Source of the DNA: an uncultured Collinsella sp.
GTDB lineage: Bacteria > Actinomycetota > Coriobacteriia > Coriobacteriales > Coriobacteriaceae
Direction of reading: 5' to 3'
DNA: 64,000 nt
Assembly: GCA_959019945.1 (NCBI GenBank)
Contig: CAUEQD010000008.1
Coordinates: forward strand, 1 to 64,000
The translations under genes were made by a program, and so were the position numbers. Below the pieces are notes generated by a model that made no database searches, was not told the origin of the DNA, and worked only from the letters and a program-made list of their open reading frames with translations. Below, in pieces: positions 49,661 through 57,717 of the stretch (positions within the stretch are counted from its first letter, which is position 1; each line of letters begins with the position of its first letter).

Positions 49661-50542
49661 ATGAGCAATTGGCTTAAGCTCGAGGGCGATGTCTGCGCCG
49701 TGACTGGCGCACTCGGCGGTATGGGCGCCGAGATCTGCCGCGAGTTCGCCCGCAATGGCGCCAACGTCGTCATGCTCGACCTGGACGAGGAGAAGGTCAA
49801 GGCCGCTGCCGCCGACCTCGCTGCCGAGTTTGGCATCCACGCCGAGGGCTACAAGATGAACGCCACCGACGAGGCCGAGGTTCAGGCCGCCGTCGATGCC
49901 ACCATCGCCAACTTCGGCCGCGTCGACGTCCTCGTCAACACCGCCGGCATCCTGCGCTTCGCCGCTATGGAGGACCTGCCGCTGAGCGACTGGGAGCAGG
50001 TGCTCAACGTCAACCTCACCGGCTACTTCATCACCTCGCAGCGCTTTGGTCGCGAGATGATCAAGGCCGGCCAGGGCCGCCTGGTGCACATCTCCACCGT
50101 CGCCAGCCACTCCCCCGAGACGTTCTCGGGCGTGTACAGCTCCACCAAGGCCGGCGTCAACATGATGTCCAAGATGCTCGCCGCCGAGTGGGGCCCGTAC
50201 GGCGTGCGCTCCAACTGCGTTGAGCCCTGCTTCGTCAAGACCCCCATGTCGGCCAACTTCTACGCCGACCCCGAGGTCGAGAAGAGCCGCAGCCGTCTGA
50301 TCGCCACGCGCCGCATCGGCGAGGTCAGCGATATCGCCAACGCCGTCATGTTCCTGGCGTCCAAGCGCTCGGACTTTACCACCGGCGACGCCATCAAGGT
50401 CGACGGCGGCTTCTCCAACATGATGGGCGACCTCACCGCCAAGCCCGGCGGCCGTCGCGCCTATGCCGACAACTACCTTAAGAACAAGGGTGTCGAGCTC
50501 TGGTCCGATGAATCCGGCGTCGCTAAGCCGACCGACCAGTAA
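49661..50542 (+). CDS. Short-chain dehydrogenase/reductase
   Basis: A 293-residue classical SDR. The NAD(P) loop is VTGALGGMGAE near residue 15, an Asp at the end of strand 2 (VVMLDLDEE) favours NAD, NTAG lies near 90, and the catalytic Ser, Tyr and Lys are in STVASHS and YSSTK near 146, 159 and 163. The C-terminus ends with an unusual 25-residue tail after the VDGGFSN segment. It is first in a plus-strand cluster with an MFS transporter and a Gfo/Idh dehydrogenase. The substrate is likely a hydroxyl compound but cannot be named. Confidence 0.9.
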   Translation: MSNWLKLEGDVCAVTGALGGMGAEICREFARNGANVVMLDLDEEKVKAAAADLAAEFGIHAEGYKMNATDEAEVQAAVDATIANFGRVDVLVNTAGILRFAAMEDLPLSDWEQVLNVNLTGYFITSQRFGREMIKAGQGRLVHISTVASHSPETFSGVYSSTKAGVNMMSKMLAAEWGPYGVRSNCVEPCFVKTPMSANFYADPEVEKSRSRLIATRRIGEVSDIANAVMFLASKRSDFTTGDAIKVDGGFSNMMGDLTAKPGGRRAYADNYLKNKGVELWSDESGVAKPTDQ

Positions 50543-50608
50543 ACCAACCCGGTAGAGAGGGGCGCGGGACAAGTCCCTCCCCTCCCCGCATCGATTAGAA
50601 AGAGTCCA

Positions 50609-51865
50609 ATGGCTTCCACCAACTCCAACAAGGGTCGCGCCGTCGTGCTTTCCGCCGCGTGCGTCACCATGTTCTTCATCAGCTCCATCGCGCTGTATTC
50701 CGTCGTGAGCAAGAACCTGCTCGCTGTCTATCCCGAGTGGTCCAGCGCCCTCACCTGGGCCTTCCCCGTCTTCCAGACCATCATGGCTGTGACGGGCATC
50801 TTCGCCGGCCGCATCTCCGATAAGATCGGCCCCCGCAACGTCGTGATCGCCGCCGCCGTGTGCTACGGCGTGGGCTGGTTCATGTCCGGTACCGTCACCG
50901 AGCCGTGGCAGTTCTACCTGTGGTTCTCGCTCGTCGCCGCCGTCGGTAACGGTCTGGGCTACAACCCGGCGCTCACCACCGGCCAAAAGTGGTTCATCGA
51001 CAAGAAGGGTCTCGCCTCCGGCATCACCCTGGCCGCTTCGACCGCCGGTCCCGCCGTGCTGTCCCCGGTACTCGCCTCGCTGCTCATCCCGAGCCTGGGC
51101 ATCTTTGGCGCCCTCAAGGCACTCGGCGTCATCTTCTTTGTGACGATCGCCGCCTCCGCCCTGTTCCTGAAGGCCCCCGAGGCCGGTTGGCTGCCCGAGG
51201 GCTTCGAGGCCCCCAAGGGCGGTGCACATGCCGGCACCTTCGGCGACCTCACCCCGGGCGAGATGGTCAAGACCCCGCGCTTCTGGGTCCTCATCGTCAC
51301 CTTCGCCTTTGCCGCCACCGCGGGCACCCTGCTCGTGGGCAAGGTTGCCTCCATCGCCGCCGTCCAGCTCTTCGCCGACCCCACGAGCGCCGCGGCCGTC
51401 GCCCTCGGCGGTGTGGTGGTCTCCGTCAACACCTGCGCCAACCTGGTTGGCCGTCTGTCCTTTGGCCAGATCATCGACAAGCTCGGCGCCTATAAGTCGC
51501 TGCTCATCAGCCTTGTCGTCACCATCGTCGCGCTCGTCATCATGTCGATGAGCTTTACGCAGAGCATGTTCTTTGTGGCGCTCGCCCTGCTCGGCTTTAG
51601 CTTTGGCGCCCTGCTCGTCATCTACCCGCCGCTCACCGGTGGCGCCTTTGGCACCAGCAACATCGGCGTCAACTACGGCATCATGTTTTTGGGTTACGCC
51701 GCTTCCACCTGGATCAGCCAGCCCATCACCGCCGTGCTGTATCACGCCGAGGCCGGCAGCGCCGCCTACCAGCAGTCCTTCTACGGTGCCATTGTGATCG
51801 CCGCCATCGCCGTCGTGCTCACCGTCTACATGATGGTCTCCGACAGCAAGAAGAAGTCCGCCTAG
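50609..51865 (+). CDS. MFS transporter, oxalate/formate antiporter-like
   Basis: A 12-helix permease of 418 residues resembling the OFA (oxalate:formate antiporter) group. Evidence is the paired pattern FAGRISDKIGPRNVVIAA after helix 2, GYNPALTTGQKWFIDKKGLASGITLA in the first half, and FGQIIDKLGAYKSLLIS in the second half. OFA members carry carboxylates, so an acidic substrate is plausible. It begins 66 bases after the SDR gene and is followed by a REP palindrome and the Gfo/Idh gene. Confidence 0.87.
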   Translation: MASTNSNKGRAVVLSAACVTMFFISSIALYSVVSKNLLAVYPEWSSALTWAFPVFQTIMAVTGIFAGRISDKIGPRNVVIAAAVCYGVGWFMSGTVTEPWQFYLWFSLVAAVGNGLGYNPALTTGQKWFIDKKGLASGITLAASTAGPAVLSPVLASLLIPSLGIFGALKALGVIFFVTIAASALFLKAPEAGWLPEGFEAPKGGAHAGTFGDLTPGEMVKTPRFWVLIVTFAFAATAGTLLVGKVASIAAVQLFADPTSAAAVALGGVVVSVNTCANLVGRLSFGQIIDKLGAYKSLLISLVVTIVALVIMSMSFTQSMFFVALALLGFSFGALLVIYPPLTGGAFGTSNIGVNYGIMFLGYAASTWISQPITAVLYHAEAGSAAYQQSFYGAIVIAAIAVVLTVYMMVSDSKKKSA

Positions 51866-51873
51866 TTTTACCG

Positions 51874-51904
51874 ATGCGACAAAGGGACAGCCCCTTTGTC
51901 GCAT
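51874..51904. repeat. REP palindrome between the MFS and Gfo/Idh genes
   Basis: ATGCGACAAAGGGAC and its inverse complement with one change, 8 bases after the MFS stop. It lies within the presumed transcription unit. Confidence 0.72.
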
Positions 51905-51934
51905 TCCACCGGTCACCAGTATTAAGGAGTCGAA

Positions 51935-52975
51935 ATGTCTGAGCTCAACCCCGTCCGCATTGCCGTTATCGGCGCCGGCGCCATGGGCCGCAACCACATC
52001 CGCTTTGTCACCGAGGAGCCCGAGGCCGAGCTCGTCGCCATCGCCGACGCCTTTGAGGGCGCCCGCGCCACGGCCGAGGCCGCCGGCGTGCCGTTCTATA
52101 CCGATCCCGCCCAGATGATGGACGAGGTCAAGCCCGAGGCCGTCATTATCGCCACCCCCAACGACCTGCACCTGGGCGTTGCTCGCGAGGCCATCAAGCG
52201 CAACATCGTGCCGCTGGTCGAAAAGCCGATCTCCAACGACCTTGAGGATGCCCAGGCCTTCGCCGCCGAGGCCGAGACCGCCGGCGTGCCCGTGCTCGTG
52301 GGTCAGCACCGTCGCCACAACCCCTTCGTCAACAAGGCTAAGGAGATCATCGAGTCCGGCGAGCTGGGCAAGCTCACCGTGTCGAGCTTCCACTACATGA
52401 TCTATAAGAATGACGAGTACTTCGATGTCGAGTGGCGCCGCAAGAAGGGTGCCGGCCCGATCCTGGTCAACCTGGTGCACGACGTCGACCTGCTCCGCTA
52501 CCTGCTGGGCGAGCCCGTTGCCGTCCAGGGTATGCAGTCCAGCGCCGCCCGCGGTTTTGAGACCGAGGACTCCGCCGTGGTCAACGTTCGTTTTGCCGAT
52601 GGCGCGCTCGCAAGCATGACCATCTCCGACGCCACCGCCAGCCCCTGGAACTGGGAGGCAACCGCTCGCGAGGATCCGCAGTACCGTCCCTTCGACGCCG
52701 ACGCCTACTTTATTGGCGGTACCTTGGGCGCCTTGTCGCTGCCCCGCCTGCATCAGTTCTCCTACGACGGCGCCTCCAACTGGCACAAGCCGCTGCAGAT
52801 GGAGATTCCGGCCGTGGACCCGGCACTACCGCACAAGATGCAGCTCAAGCACTTTGTGAAGGTCGTCCGCCGCGAGGTTGAGCCCGTCGTGACCCCCGCC
52901 GATAACGTCAAGACGCTCACACTTCTCAACGCCATCAAGGAGGCCGCCGAGACCGGCCAGCTCGTCGAGCTGTAA
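51935..52975 (+). CDS. Gfo/Idh/MocA-family oxidoreductase
   Basis: A 346-residue NAD(P)-dependent dehydrogenase. The Rossmann loop GAGAMGRNH lies near residue 14, the family EKP motif in PLVEKPIS near 98, and the substrate-binding beta domain includes GGTLGALSLPRLHQF. HDVDLLRYLLG near 182 carries the conserved catalytic-region His and Asp. Members act on sugars, inositols and related polyols. With the SDR and transporter it suggests sequential oxidation of one imported compound. Confidence 0.9.
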   Translation: MSELNPVRIAVIGAGAMGRNHIRFVTEEPEAELVAIADAFEGARATAEAAGVPFYTDPAQMMDEVKPEAVIIATPNDLHLGVAREAIKRNIVPLVEKPISNDLEDAQAFAAEAETAGVPVLVGQHRRHNPFVNKAKEIIESGELGKLTVSSFHYMIYKNDEYFDVEWRRKKGAGPILVNLVHDVDLLRYLLGEPVAVQGMQSSAARGFETEDSAVVNVRFADGALASMTISDATASPWNWEATAREDPQYRPFDADAYFIGGTLGALSLPRLHQFSYDGASNWHKPLQMEIPAVDPALPHKMQLKHFVKVVRREVEPVVTPADNVKTLTLLNAIKEAAETGQLVEL

Positions 52976-53046
52976 TGCCTTAGGGTGGGCCACGATAAAA
53001 CTCCACGCCGAGCACCTCGGACCGCCGCAAATAAGCCCCTCTTCTT

Positions 53047-53082
53047 TGCCCCGCGAGCAGCCTTCTACCCGCGGGGCATTTT
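53047..53082 (+). terminator. Terminator of the SDR-MFS-Gfo/Idh cluster
   Basis: A TGCCCCGCG/CGCGGGGCA stem with a 14-base loop is followed by TTTT, 71 bases after the Gfo/Idh stop. Confidence 0.85.
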
Positions 53083-53142
53083 GCTACCTTGCCGATGATT
53101 TTTCTGGGGCGGGGGCTACTTTGCACCTCGGCTTGATTCGTT

Positions 53143-53304
53143 CGCCACGAAATGGGCCTATCTACTACGTTTAACCGATCGCCCCCAACCATGCCAAATT
53201 TCGCGAAATAAAAACCGCAGGTAGACGGCTTGCCGATTTTCGGTAAAACCAGGCATGGTCGACCCATACGGTTCAAACGTAGTAGATAGGTCGTTTTCGT
53301 GGCG
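53143..53304. repeat. Nested inverted-repeat element before tex
   Basis: The outer arms CGCCACGAAA and CCTATCTACTACGTTT (53143-53176) pair with 53270-53304. Inside are ACCATGCC/GGCATGGT (53188-53195 with 53252-53259) and two small hairpins. It fills most of the 410-base gap between the Gfo/Idh gene and tex. No gene is seen there. Confidence 0.75.
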
Positions 53305-53385
53305 CGGCTCCAAAACAGTCTTTTGAGACGGGTGGTATCCTTGGTAGCCCTGTGCTGCAAACGCACCTTAAACGCAAGGAGTCCC

Positions 53386-55533
53386 ATGGATCTTATCGCC
53401 CAGCTCACCCGCGAGCTCAACCTTAAGGCCGCCAACATCGAAGCGGCCGTCAAGCTCATCGACGAGGGCAACACCATTCCCTTTATCTCGCGCTACCGCA
53501 AGGAGGCCACGGGCGGCATGGACGACGTCGCCCTGCGCGCCCTCGACGAGCGCCTGTCCTACCTGCGCAATCTTGAGCAGCGTAAAGAGGACGTCATCCT
53601 GCTTATCGATGCCCAGGGCAAACTCACGCCCGAACTCGAGCAGCAGATTCGCGAGGCCACGCAGCTCCAGCGTGTCGAGGACCTCTACAAGCCCTACCGC
53701 AAAAAGCGCATGACCCGCGCGCAGAAGGCCCGCGAGGCCGGCCTGGAGCCGCTCGCCAACATGATCATCATGCAAGCCTCGGCCAAGGGCAGCGCGCTCG
53801 ACGCCGCCGCGGTATACGTCAATGATGAGGCCGGCTTCGACACGCCCGAAAAGGCGCTCGCCGGTGCCGCCGACATCGTGGCCGAAACGGTAGCCGAGGA
53901 CCCCGAGAACGTCGCCGACCTGCGCGCCTTTACGCAAAACACCGCCGATATCGTCGTCGAAGCCACCGACCCCGCCGAGAAGACCCCCTACGAGCCGTAC
54001 TACAGCTATGACGAGCCGCTGCGCCGTATACCCAACCACCGCGTGTTGGCTATCGATCGCGGTGAGCGCGAGGGCAAGCTCCGCGTGCGCGTGAACGTCG
54101 ACGGCGCCGCCGCCACGGCACGCCTCGGAAGCCGTTGGCCCCGCCGTCAGGGCGTGTTTGCTCCCATCTTCGATGCCGCCATCGCCGACGGCTACAAGCG
54201 CCTCATGGCCCCCTCGCTGGAGCGCGAGGCCCGCGCCAAACTCACCGTTCGCGCCCAGACCGAGGCCATCAACGTCTTTGCCAAGAATCTCGAGGGCCTG
54301 CTCTCGGCGCGCCCCGTGCGCGGCGCCCGCGTGCTCGCGCTCGATCCGGGCTATCGCACCGGCTGCAAGATCGCCGTCATGGACGAGACCGGCAAGCTGC
54401 TCGACCACGGCGTGGTCTATCCCACCAAGCCGCGCCACGACGTCGCCGGCACCAAGCGCGAACTCGCCCGCCTCGTCAAGAAGGACGGCGTCAACACTAT
54501 CGTCATCGGCAACGGCACCGCCAGCCGTGAGACCGAGGAAGTCGTCTCGGAGTTCATTGCCGAGCAGGCGCCCGGGCTACGATACACCATCGTCAACGAG
54601 GCCGGCGCATCGGTGTACTCCGCCTCCGAGCTCGCCAGCCAGGAGTATCCCGACCTGGACGTCACCGTGCGTGGCGCCATGAGCCTGGGCCGCCGCCTGC
54701 AGGATCCGTTGGCAGAGCTCGTCAAGATTCCGCCCCAGTCCATCGGTGTGGGCCAGTACCAGCACGACCTTGACCAGGCAGAGCTTTCGCGCACCCTGGG
54801 ACATGTGGTGGAGGACGTCGTCAACCGCGTGGGCGTCGACGTAAACACCGCGAGCGCAAGCCTGCTGGGATACGTATCGGGCATCACGCCGAGCGTTGCC
54901 AAAAACATCGTGGCCTACCGCGAGGAACACGGCGCCTTCACCGATCGCCGCCAGCTCAAGAAGGTCCCCAAGTTGGGACCCAAGGCATATCTCAACGCCG
55001 CGGGCTTTTTGCGCATCAGCGGCGGCAAGAACCCGCTCGACGCGACAAGTGTCCACCCCGAGAGCTACGAGGTGGCCACGTCCGTCCTGGAGCGCGCAGG
55101 CGTTAAAGCCAGCGAGCTCAGCCGCGGCGGCGTGCCCGACATCGAGCGCCGTCTGGGCAGCATCTCGACGCTGGCAAGCGACCTGGACTGCGGCACCCTG
55201 ACGCTCATCGATATCGTCAACGAGCTCAAGAAGCCCGGTCGCGACCCGCGCGACGACGCGCCCGAGGTGGTCTTTAGCCGCTCGGCACTTTCTATCGACG
55301 ACCTGGAGCCGGGCATGGAGCTCAAGGGCACGGTGCGCAACGTTGTGGACTTTGGCGCCTTCGTCGACGTGGGCGTACATCAGGACGGCCTCGTGCATAT
55401 CTCCAAGCTGGCCAACCGCTTTATCAAGCACCCGAGCGACGTAGTGCGCGTCGGCGACACGGTCAAGGTATGGGTAGAAAAGGTCGATCGCGACCGCAAG
55501 AAAATCTCGCTCACCATGGTGCAGGGGAAGTAA
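53386..55533 (+). CDS. tex: Tex-family RNA-binding transcription accessory protein
   Basis: A 715-residue Tex protein, a cytoplasmic nucleic-acid-binding factor related to eukaryotic Spt6. Domains in order are an N-terminal helical region (starting LIAQLTRELNLKAANIEAAVKLIDEGNTIPFI), a YqgF-like RNase H fold (VLALDPGYRTGCKIAVMD near 325), tandem helix-hairpin-helix motifs (ASLLGYVSGITPSVAKNIVAYREEHG, near 495) and a C-terminal S1 domain (GMELKGTVRNVVDFGAFVDVGVHQDGLVH). ATG 53386 follows AAGGAG. No operon partner is seen. Confidence 0.95.
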   Translation: MDLIAQLTRELNLKAANIEAAVKLIDEGNTIPFISRYRKEATGGMDDVALRALDERLSYLRNLEQRKEDVILLIDAQGKLTPELEQQIREATQLQRVEDLYKPYRKKRMTRAQKAREAGLEPLANMIIMQASAKGSALDAAAVYVNDEAGFDTPEKALAGAADIVAETVAEDPENVADLRAFTQNTADIVVEATDPAEKTPYEPYYSYDEPLRRIPNHRVLAIDRGEREGKLRVRVNVDGAAATARLGSRWPRRQGVFAPIFDAAIADGYKRLMAPSLEREARAKLTVRAQTEAINVFAKNLEGLLSARPVRGARVLALDPGYRTGCKIAVMDETGKLLDHGVVYPTKPRHDVAGTKRELARLVKKDGVNTIVIGNGTASRETEEVVSEFIAEQAPGLRYTIVNEAGASVYSASELASQEYPDLDVTVRGAMSLGRRLQDPLAELVKIPPQSIGVGQYQHDLDQAELSRTLGHVVEDVVNRVGVDVNTASASLLGYVSGITPSVAKNIVAYREEHGAFTDRRQLKKVPKLGPKAYLNAAGFLRISGGKNPLDATSVHPESYEVATSVLERAGVKASELSRGGVPDIERRLGSISTLASDLDCGTLTLIDIVNELKKPGRDPRDDAPEVVFSRSALSIDDLEPGMELKGTVRNVVDFGAFVDVGVHQDGLVHISKLANRFIKHPSDVVRVGDTVKVWVEKVDRDRKKISLTMVQGK

Positions 55534-55548
55534 ACCGCCTAAAGCAAG

Positions 55549-55755
55549 GGTCCCCCCTCTCGCGGCGTGCAAAATCGCGAGTATTCTGCAAATTCCGCCG
55601 TTCCGGATGCCCCTCAGAGACGAAAAAGCAAAAAAACAGCCCCCGTTTTAGCGTCATCAGAGCCAAAACGGGGGCTGTTCCGTGCTTCGGTTAACTGGTA
55701 AAAGCCTTTACCTTGCTGAATACTCTCAATTTTGCACGTCGCGGGCGGGGGTACC
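55549..55755. repeat. Inverted repeat with 43-bp arms around a terminator
   Basis: Arms 55549-55591 and 55713-55755 match at about 36 of 43 positions, with CGTGCAAAAT and GAGTATTC as conserved blocks. A terminator hairpin lies in the middle. The plan, long outer arms with one strong inner hairpin, recalls the element before tex and copies A-D, but the sequence is unrelated. Confidence 0.75.
55629..55678 (-). terminator. Terminator of the transaldolase gene, probably bidirectional
   Basis: A perfect 14-bp stem ACAGCCCCCGTTTT with its complement and a 15-base loop is followed by seven T on the minus strand. Confidence 0.88.
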
Positions 55756-55820
55756 TTTGCCCACGGCAGGATATGGAAGCCGATTACCAACCTACCGGCA
55801 AGCTCGTGTTGGCAGCCCTG

Positions 55821-55882
55821 GCCTTTCCTTTGCCTAGCGCGACCCTCGCAAAGCGCGTGAGCGATAGGGAAAGGAAAGGCCG
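55821..55882. repeat. Long hairpin after the transaldolase gene
   Basis: GGCCTTTCCTTT and its exact complement form the base of a hairpin with a few mismatches further in (CCTA/TAGG, CGC/GCG). It lies 35 bases beyond the transaldolase stop. Confidence 0.65.
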
Positions 55883-55916
55883 GGGCGAGCAGCCCGCGGC
55901 GTAGTCAGTGTTCGCG

Positions 55917-56621
55917 TTACGGCAGAATATGGAAGCCCAAAGCGGCGATATCCTTGGCAAAGCCGCGCACGGTATCGAGCGAGACCTCGTACGGGTCACG
56001 GCCGATATTCTTGCGCTTGGCCAGGATGCTGTTGGGCACCGTAATAATCTGGCAACCGCATCCTTCCGCCTGGTAAATGTTGATGAGCTCGCGCGTGGAC
56101 GCCCACAGGACCTCGCAGTTGGGCTTGGCGGCGGCCTTCTTGACCGACTCCGTCATAAACGGAATGGGATCGACGCCGGTATCGGCGATGCGGCCGGCAA
56201 AGAGCGAGATGATGGACGGCGTCTCGACGTCAACGGCCTCGACCATCTCATCGACCTGCTTAGTCGTAAAGATGGTAGTGACGTTGACCTTGATGCCGTC
56301 GGCCGAAAGCTTGCGCACCAGCTCGGCGGTGGACTCGCCCTTGGTGGTCACGCACGGAATCTTGACGTAGACGTTCTCGGCCCAGGTAGCGATCTCGCGA
56401 GCCTCGATCTCCATGGTCTCGACGTCGTCGGCAAAGACCTCAAACGACACGGACACATCGGTGATGTGGGCCAAGGCCTCCTTGGCAAACGCGCGGTAAT
56501 CCGTCACGCCGCCCTTCTTCATAAGGGACGGGTTGGTCGTGAAACCCTGAACGTTGCCGTTCTCGTACATGTCGAGCATGCCCTCGAGGTTTGCACCGTC
56601 AGCGAACACCTTGATTGCCAT
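55917..56621 (-). CDS. tal: Transaldolase (small TalC/FSA-type)
   Basis: A 234-residue class I aldolase-fold enzyme of the short transaldolase group. The Schiff-base Lys is in VYVKIPCV near residue 88. Other family segments are FADGAN at the N-terminus, FTTNPSLMKKGG near 30 and SLFAGRIADTGVDP near 140. It would move dihydroxyacetone units in the pentose phosphate pathway; a fructose-6-phosphate aldolase activity cannot be ruled out. ATG 56621 follows AAAGGA. A small inverted repeat lies upstream. Confidence 0.9.
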   Translation of the reverse strand: MAIKVFADGANLEGMLDMYENGNVQGFTTNPSLMKKGGVTDYRAFAKEALAHITDVSVSFEVFADDVETMEIEAREIATWAENVYVKIPCVTTKGESTAELVRKLSADGIKVNVTTIFTTKQVDEMVEAVDVETPSIISLFAGRIADTGVDPIPFMTESVKKAAAKPNCEVLWASTRELINIYQAEGCGCQIITVPNSILAKRKNIGRDPYEVSLDTVRGFAKDIAALGFHILP

Positions 56622-56726
56622 CTGCCTGATTCCTTTCGTTAGCATACGGCCGATAAACTGCTAAACACTTTACCTACGTTTATCAAGGCGTGAACTGCGG
56701 GTTTTTATCTTCTCGGCGAACGGTAT

Positions 56727-56742
56727 AAACACCTCAGTGTTT
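56727..56742 (-). promoter_or_regulatory. Small inverted repeat upstream of transaldolase
   Basis: AAACAC-CTCA-GTGTTT lies in the 193-base gap before the transaldolase gene. The gap is AT-richer than the coding sequence and presumably holds its promoter. Confidence 0.3.
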
Positions 56743-56814
56743 GGATTGATAAATCGATTGAGCATGCAAACGCAAAGAGTCGCAGTTTAAGCAAACGTCA
56801 GAAGGCGAGATTCA

Positions 56815-57642
56815 TTAGATGAGGCCGAAATGTTGCATCGCTGTGACGGTGCCGTCGTGGGCGACATCGTCGGTCACGTAGTCGGCGACCGCCTTGACCT
56901 CGGGCATGGCGTTGCCCATGGCCACGGCCGTCTCGACGGCGGCGAGCATGCCCAGGTCGTTGCCCGAATCGCCAAAGCCAAAGGTGCGCGCGTTGCCAGA
57001 ACGGCCCAGATACTCAAGCGCCCGCGCCACGCCCACGCCCTTGTCGATGCCCTTGGGGCTCAGCTCGCGATTCTGGCCGCCGGTGTTACACAGCTCAAAG
57101 TTGCGTTCGATAAAGCCGTCGTCGTTGGCCACGCGAGCCAGGTTGGGCGCATTAAGGCACACCTTGCCCACGCGCAGACGACCGTCGACGTGCATTTCCC
57201 CGGCGCTATGCACCACAGAAGCACCAATCAAAGATGACTGCTCAGCGCCCGCGGGCTCCAGCGCAAAGGTCGCAGCGTTGGCCTCGAAAAAAGCCTCGCC
57301 GCCCGCCGCGGCAATGCGGCGCGCGAGCTCCTCAACAATGTCTTCGTCAAAGCAGTCCTCATGCACCACGCGGCCCTCGACCTCAAGCGTGGCGCCCGCC
57401 ATGGCAACGACGCCCGCGGGGTCGAGCGCGCGCAGGCTATCGGCGATGAGCCACAGGGGGCGACCCGTGCAGATAAACGCCTTATGCCCTGCGTCGCGCA
57501 GACGATGAAACGCCTCGATCACCGCCTGCGAAGGGCGAACCGCCGAAAAGTCCTTATCGGTCATATCGTCGGGATCGAACGACGTCAGCGTGCCGTCCAC
57601 GTCAAAAAAGAGCACAGCGGATTCGGGGCACGCATCAATCAT
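56815..57642 (-). CDS. Cof-type HAD-superfamily phosphatase
   Basis: A 275-residue HAD hydrolase of subclass IIB. Motif I DVDGT holds the nucleophile Asp near residue 14, motif II ICTGR lies near 56, the motif III Lys is in SPKGIDKG near 200, and motif IV GFGDSGNDLGML lies near 226. The cap domain lies between II and III. Such enzymes act on sugar phosphates or related metabolites; no substrate can be inferred. ATG 57642 follows AAAGGAACC. It is divergent from rlmKL. Confidence 0.92.
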   Translation of the reverse strand: MIDACPESAVLFFDVDGTLTSFDPDDMTDKDFSAVRPSQAVIEAFHRLRDAGHKAFICTGRPLWLIADSLRALDPAGVVAMAGATLEVEGRVVHEDCFDEDIVEELARRIAAAGGEAFFEANAATFALEPAGAEQSSLIGASVVHSAGEMHVDGRLRVGKVCLNAPNLARVANDDGFIERNFELCNTGGQNRELSPKGIDKGVGVARALEYLGRSGNARTFGFGDSGNDLGMLAAVETAVAMGNAMPEVKAVADYVTDDVAHDGTVTAMQHFGLI

Positions 57643-57717
57643 ATGGGTTCCTTTCGAGGATAAGGGCAAACGGAGCATCCATCATATAATGGAGCGACGC
57701 AACCAGAGAGGTCATCC

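Larger units (their letters stand above)
55534..55916. other. 383-base convergent gap filled by inverted repeats
   Basis: No gene is visible between tex and the transaldolase gene. The space holds a 43-bp-arm inverted repeat around a terminator (55549-55755) and a separate long hairpin (55821-55882). Confidence 0.7.

Noticed and set aside
49613..52786. A 1,057-codon open frame on the minus strand opposite the SDR-MFS-Gfo/Idh genes
   Set aside because: It is low-complexity Gly/Asp/His-rich translation of the complementary strand, while the plus strand encodes three well-recognised proteins.
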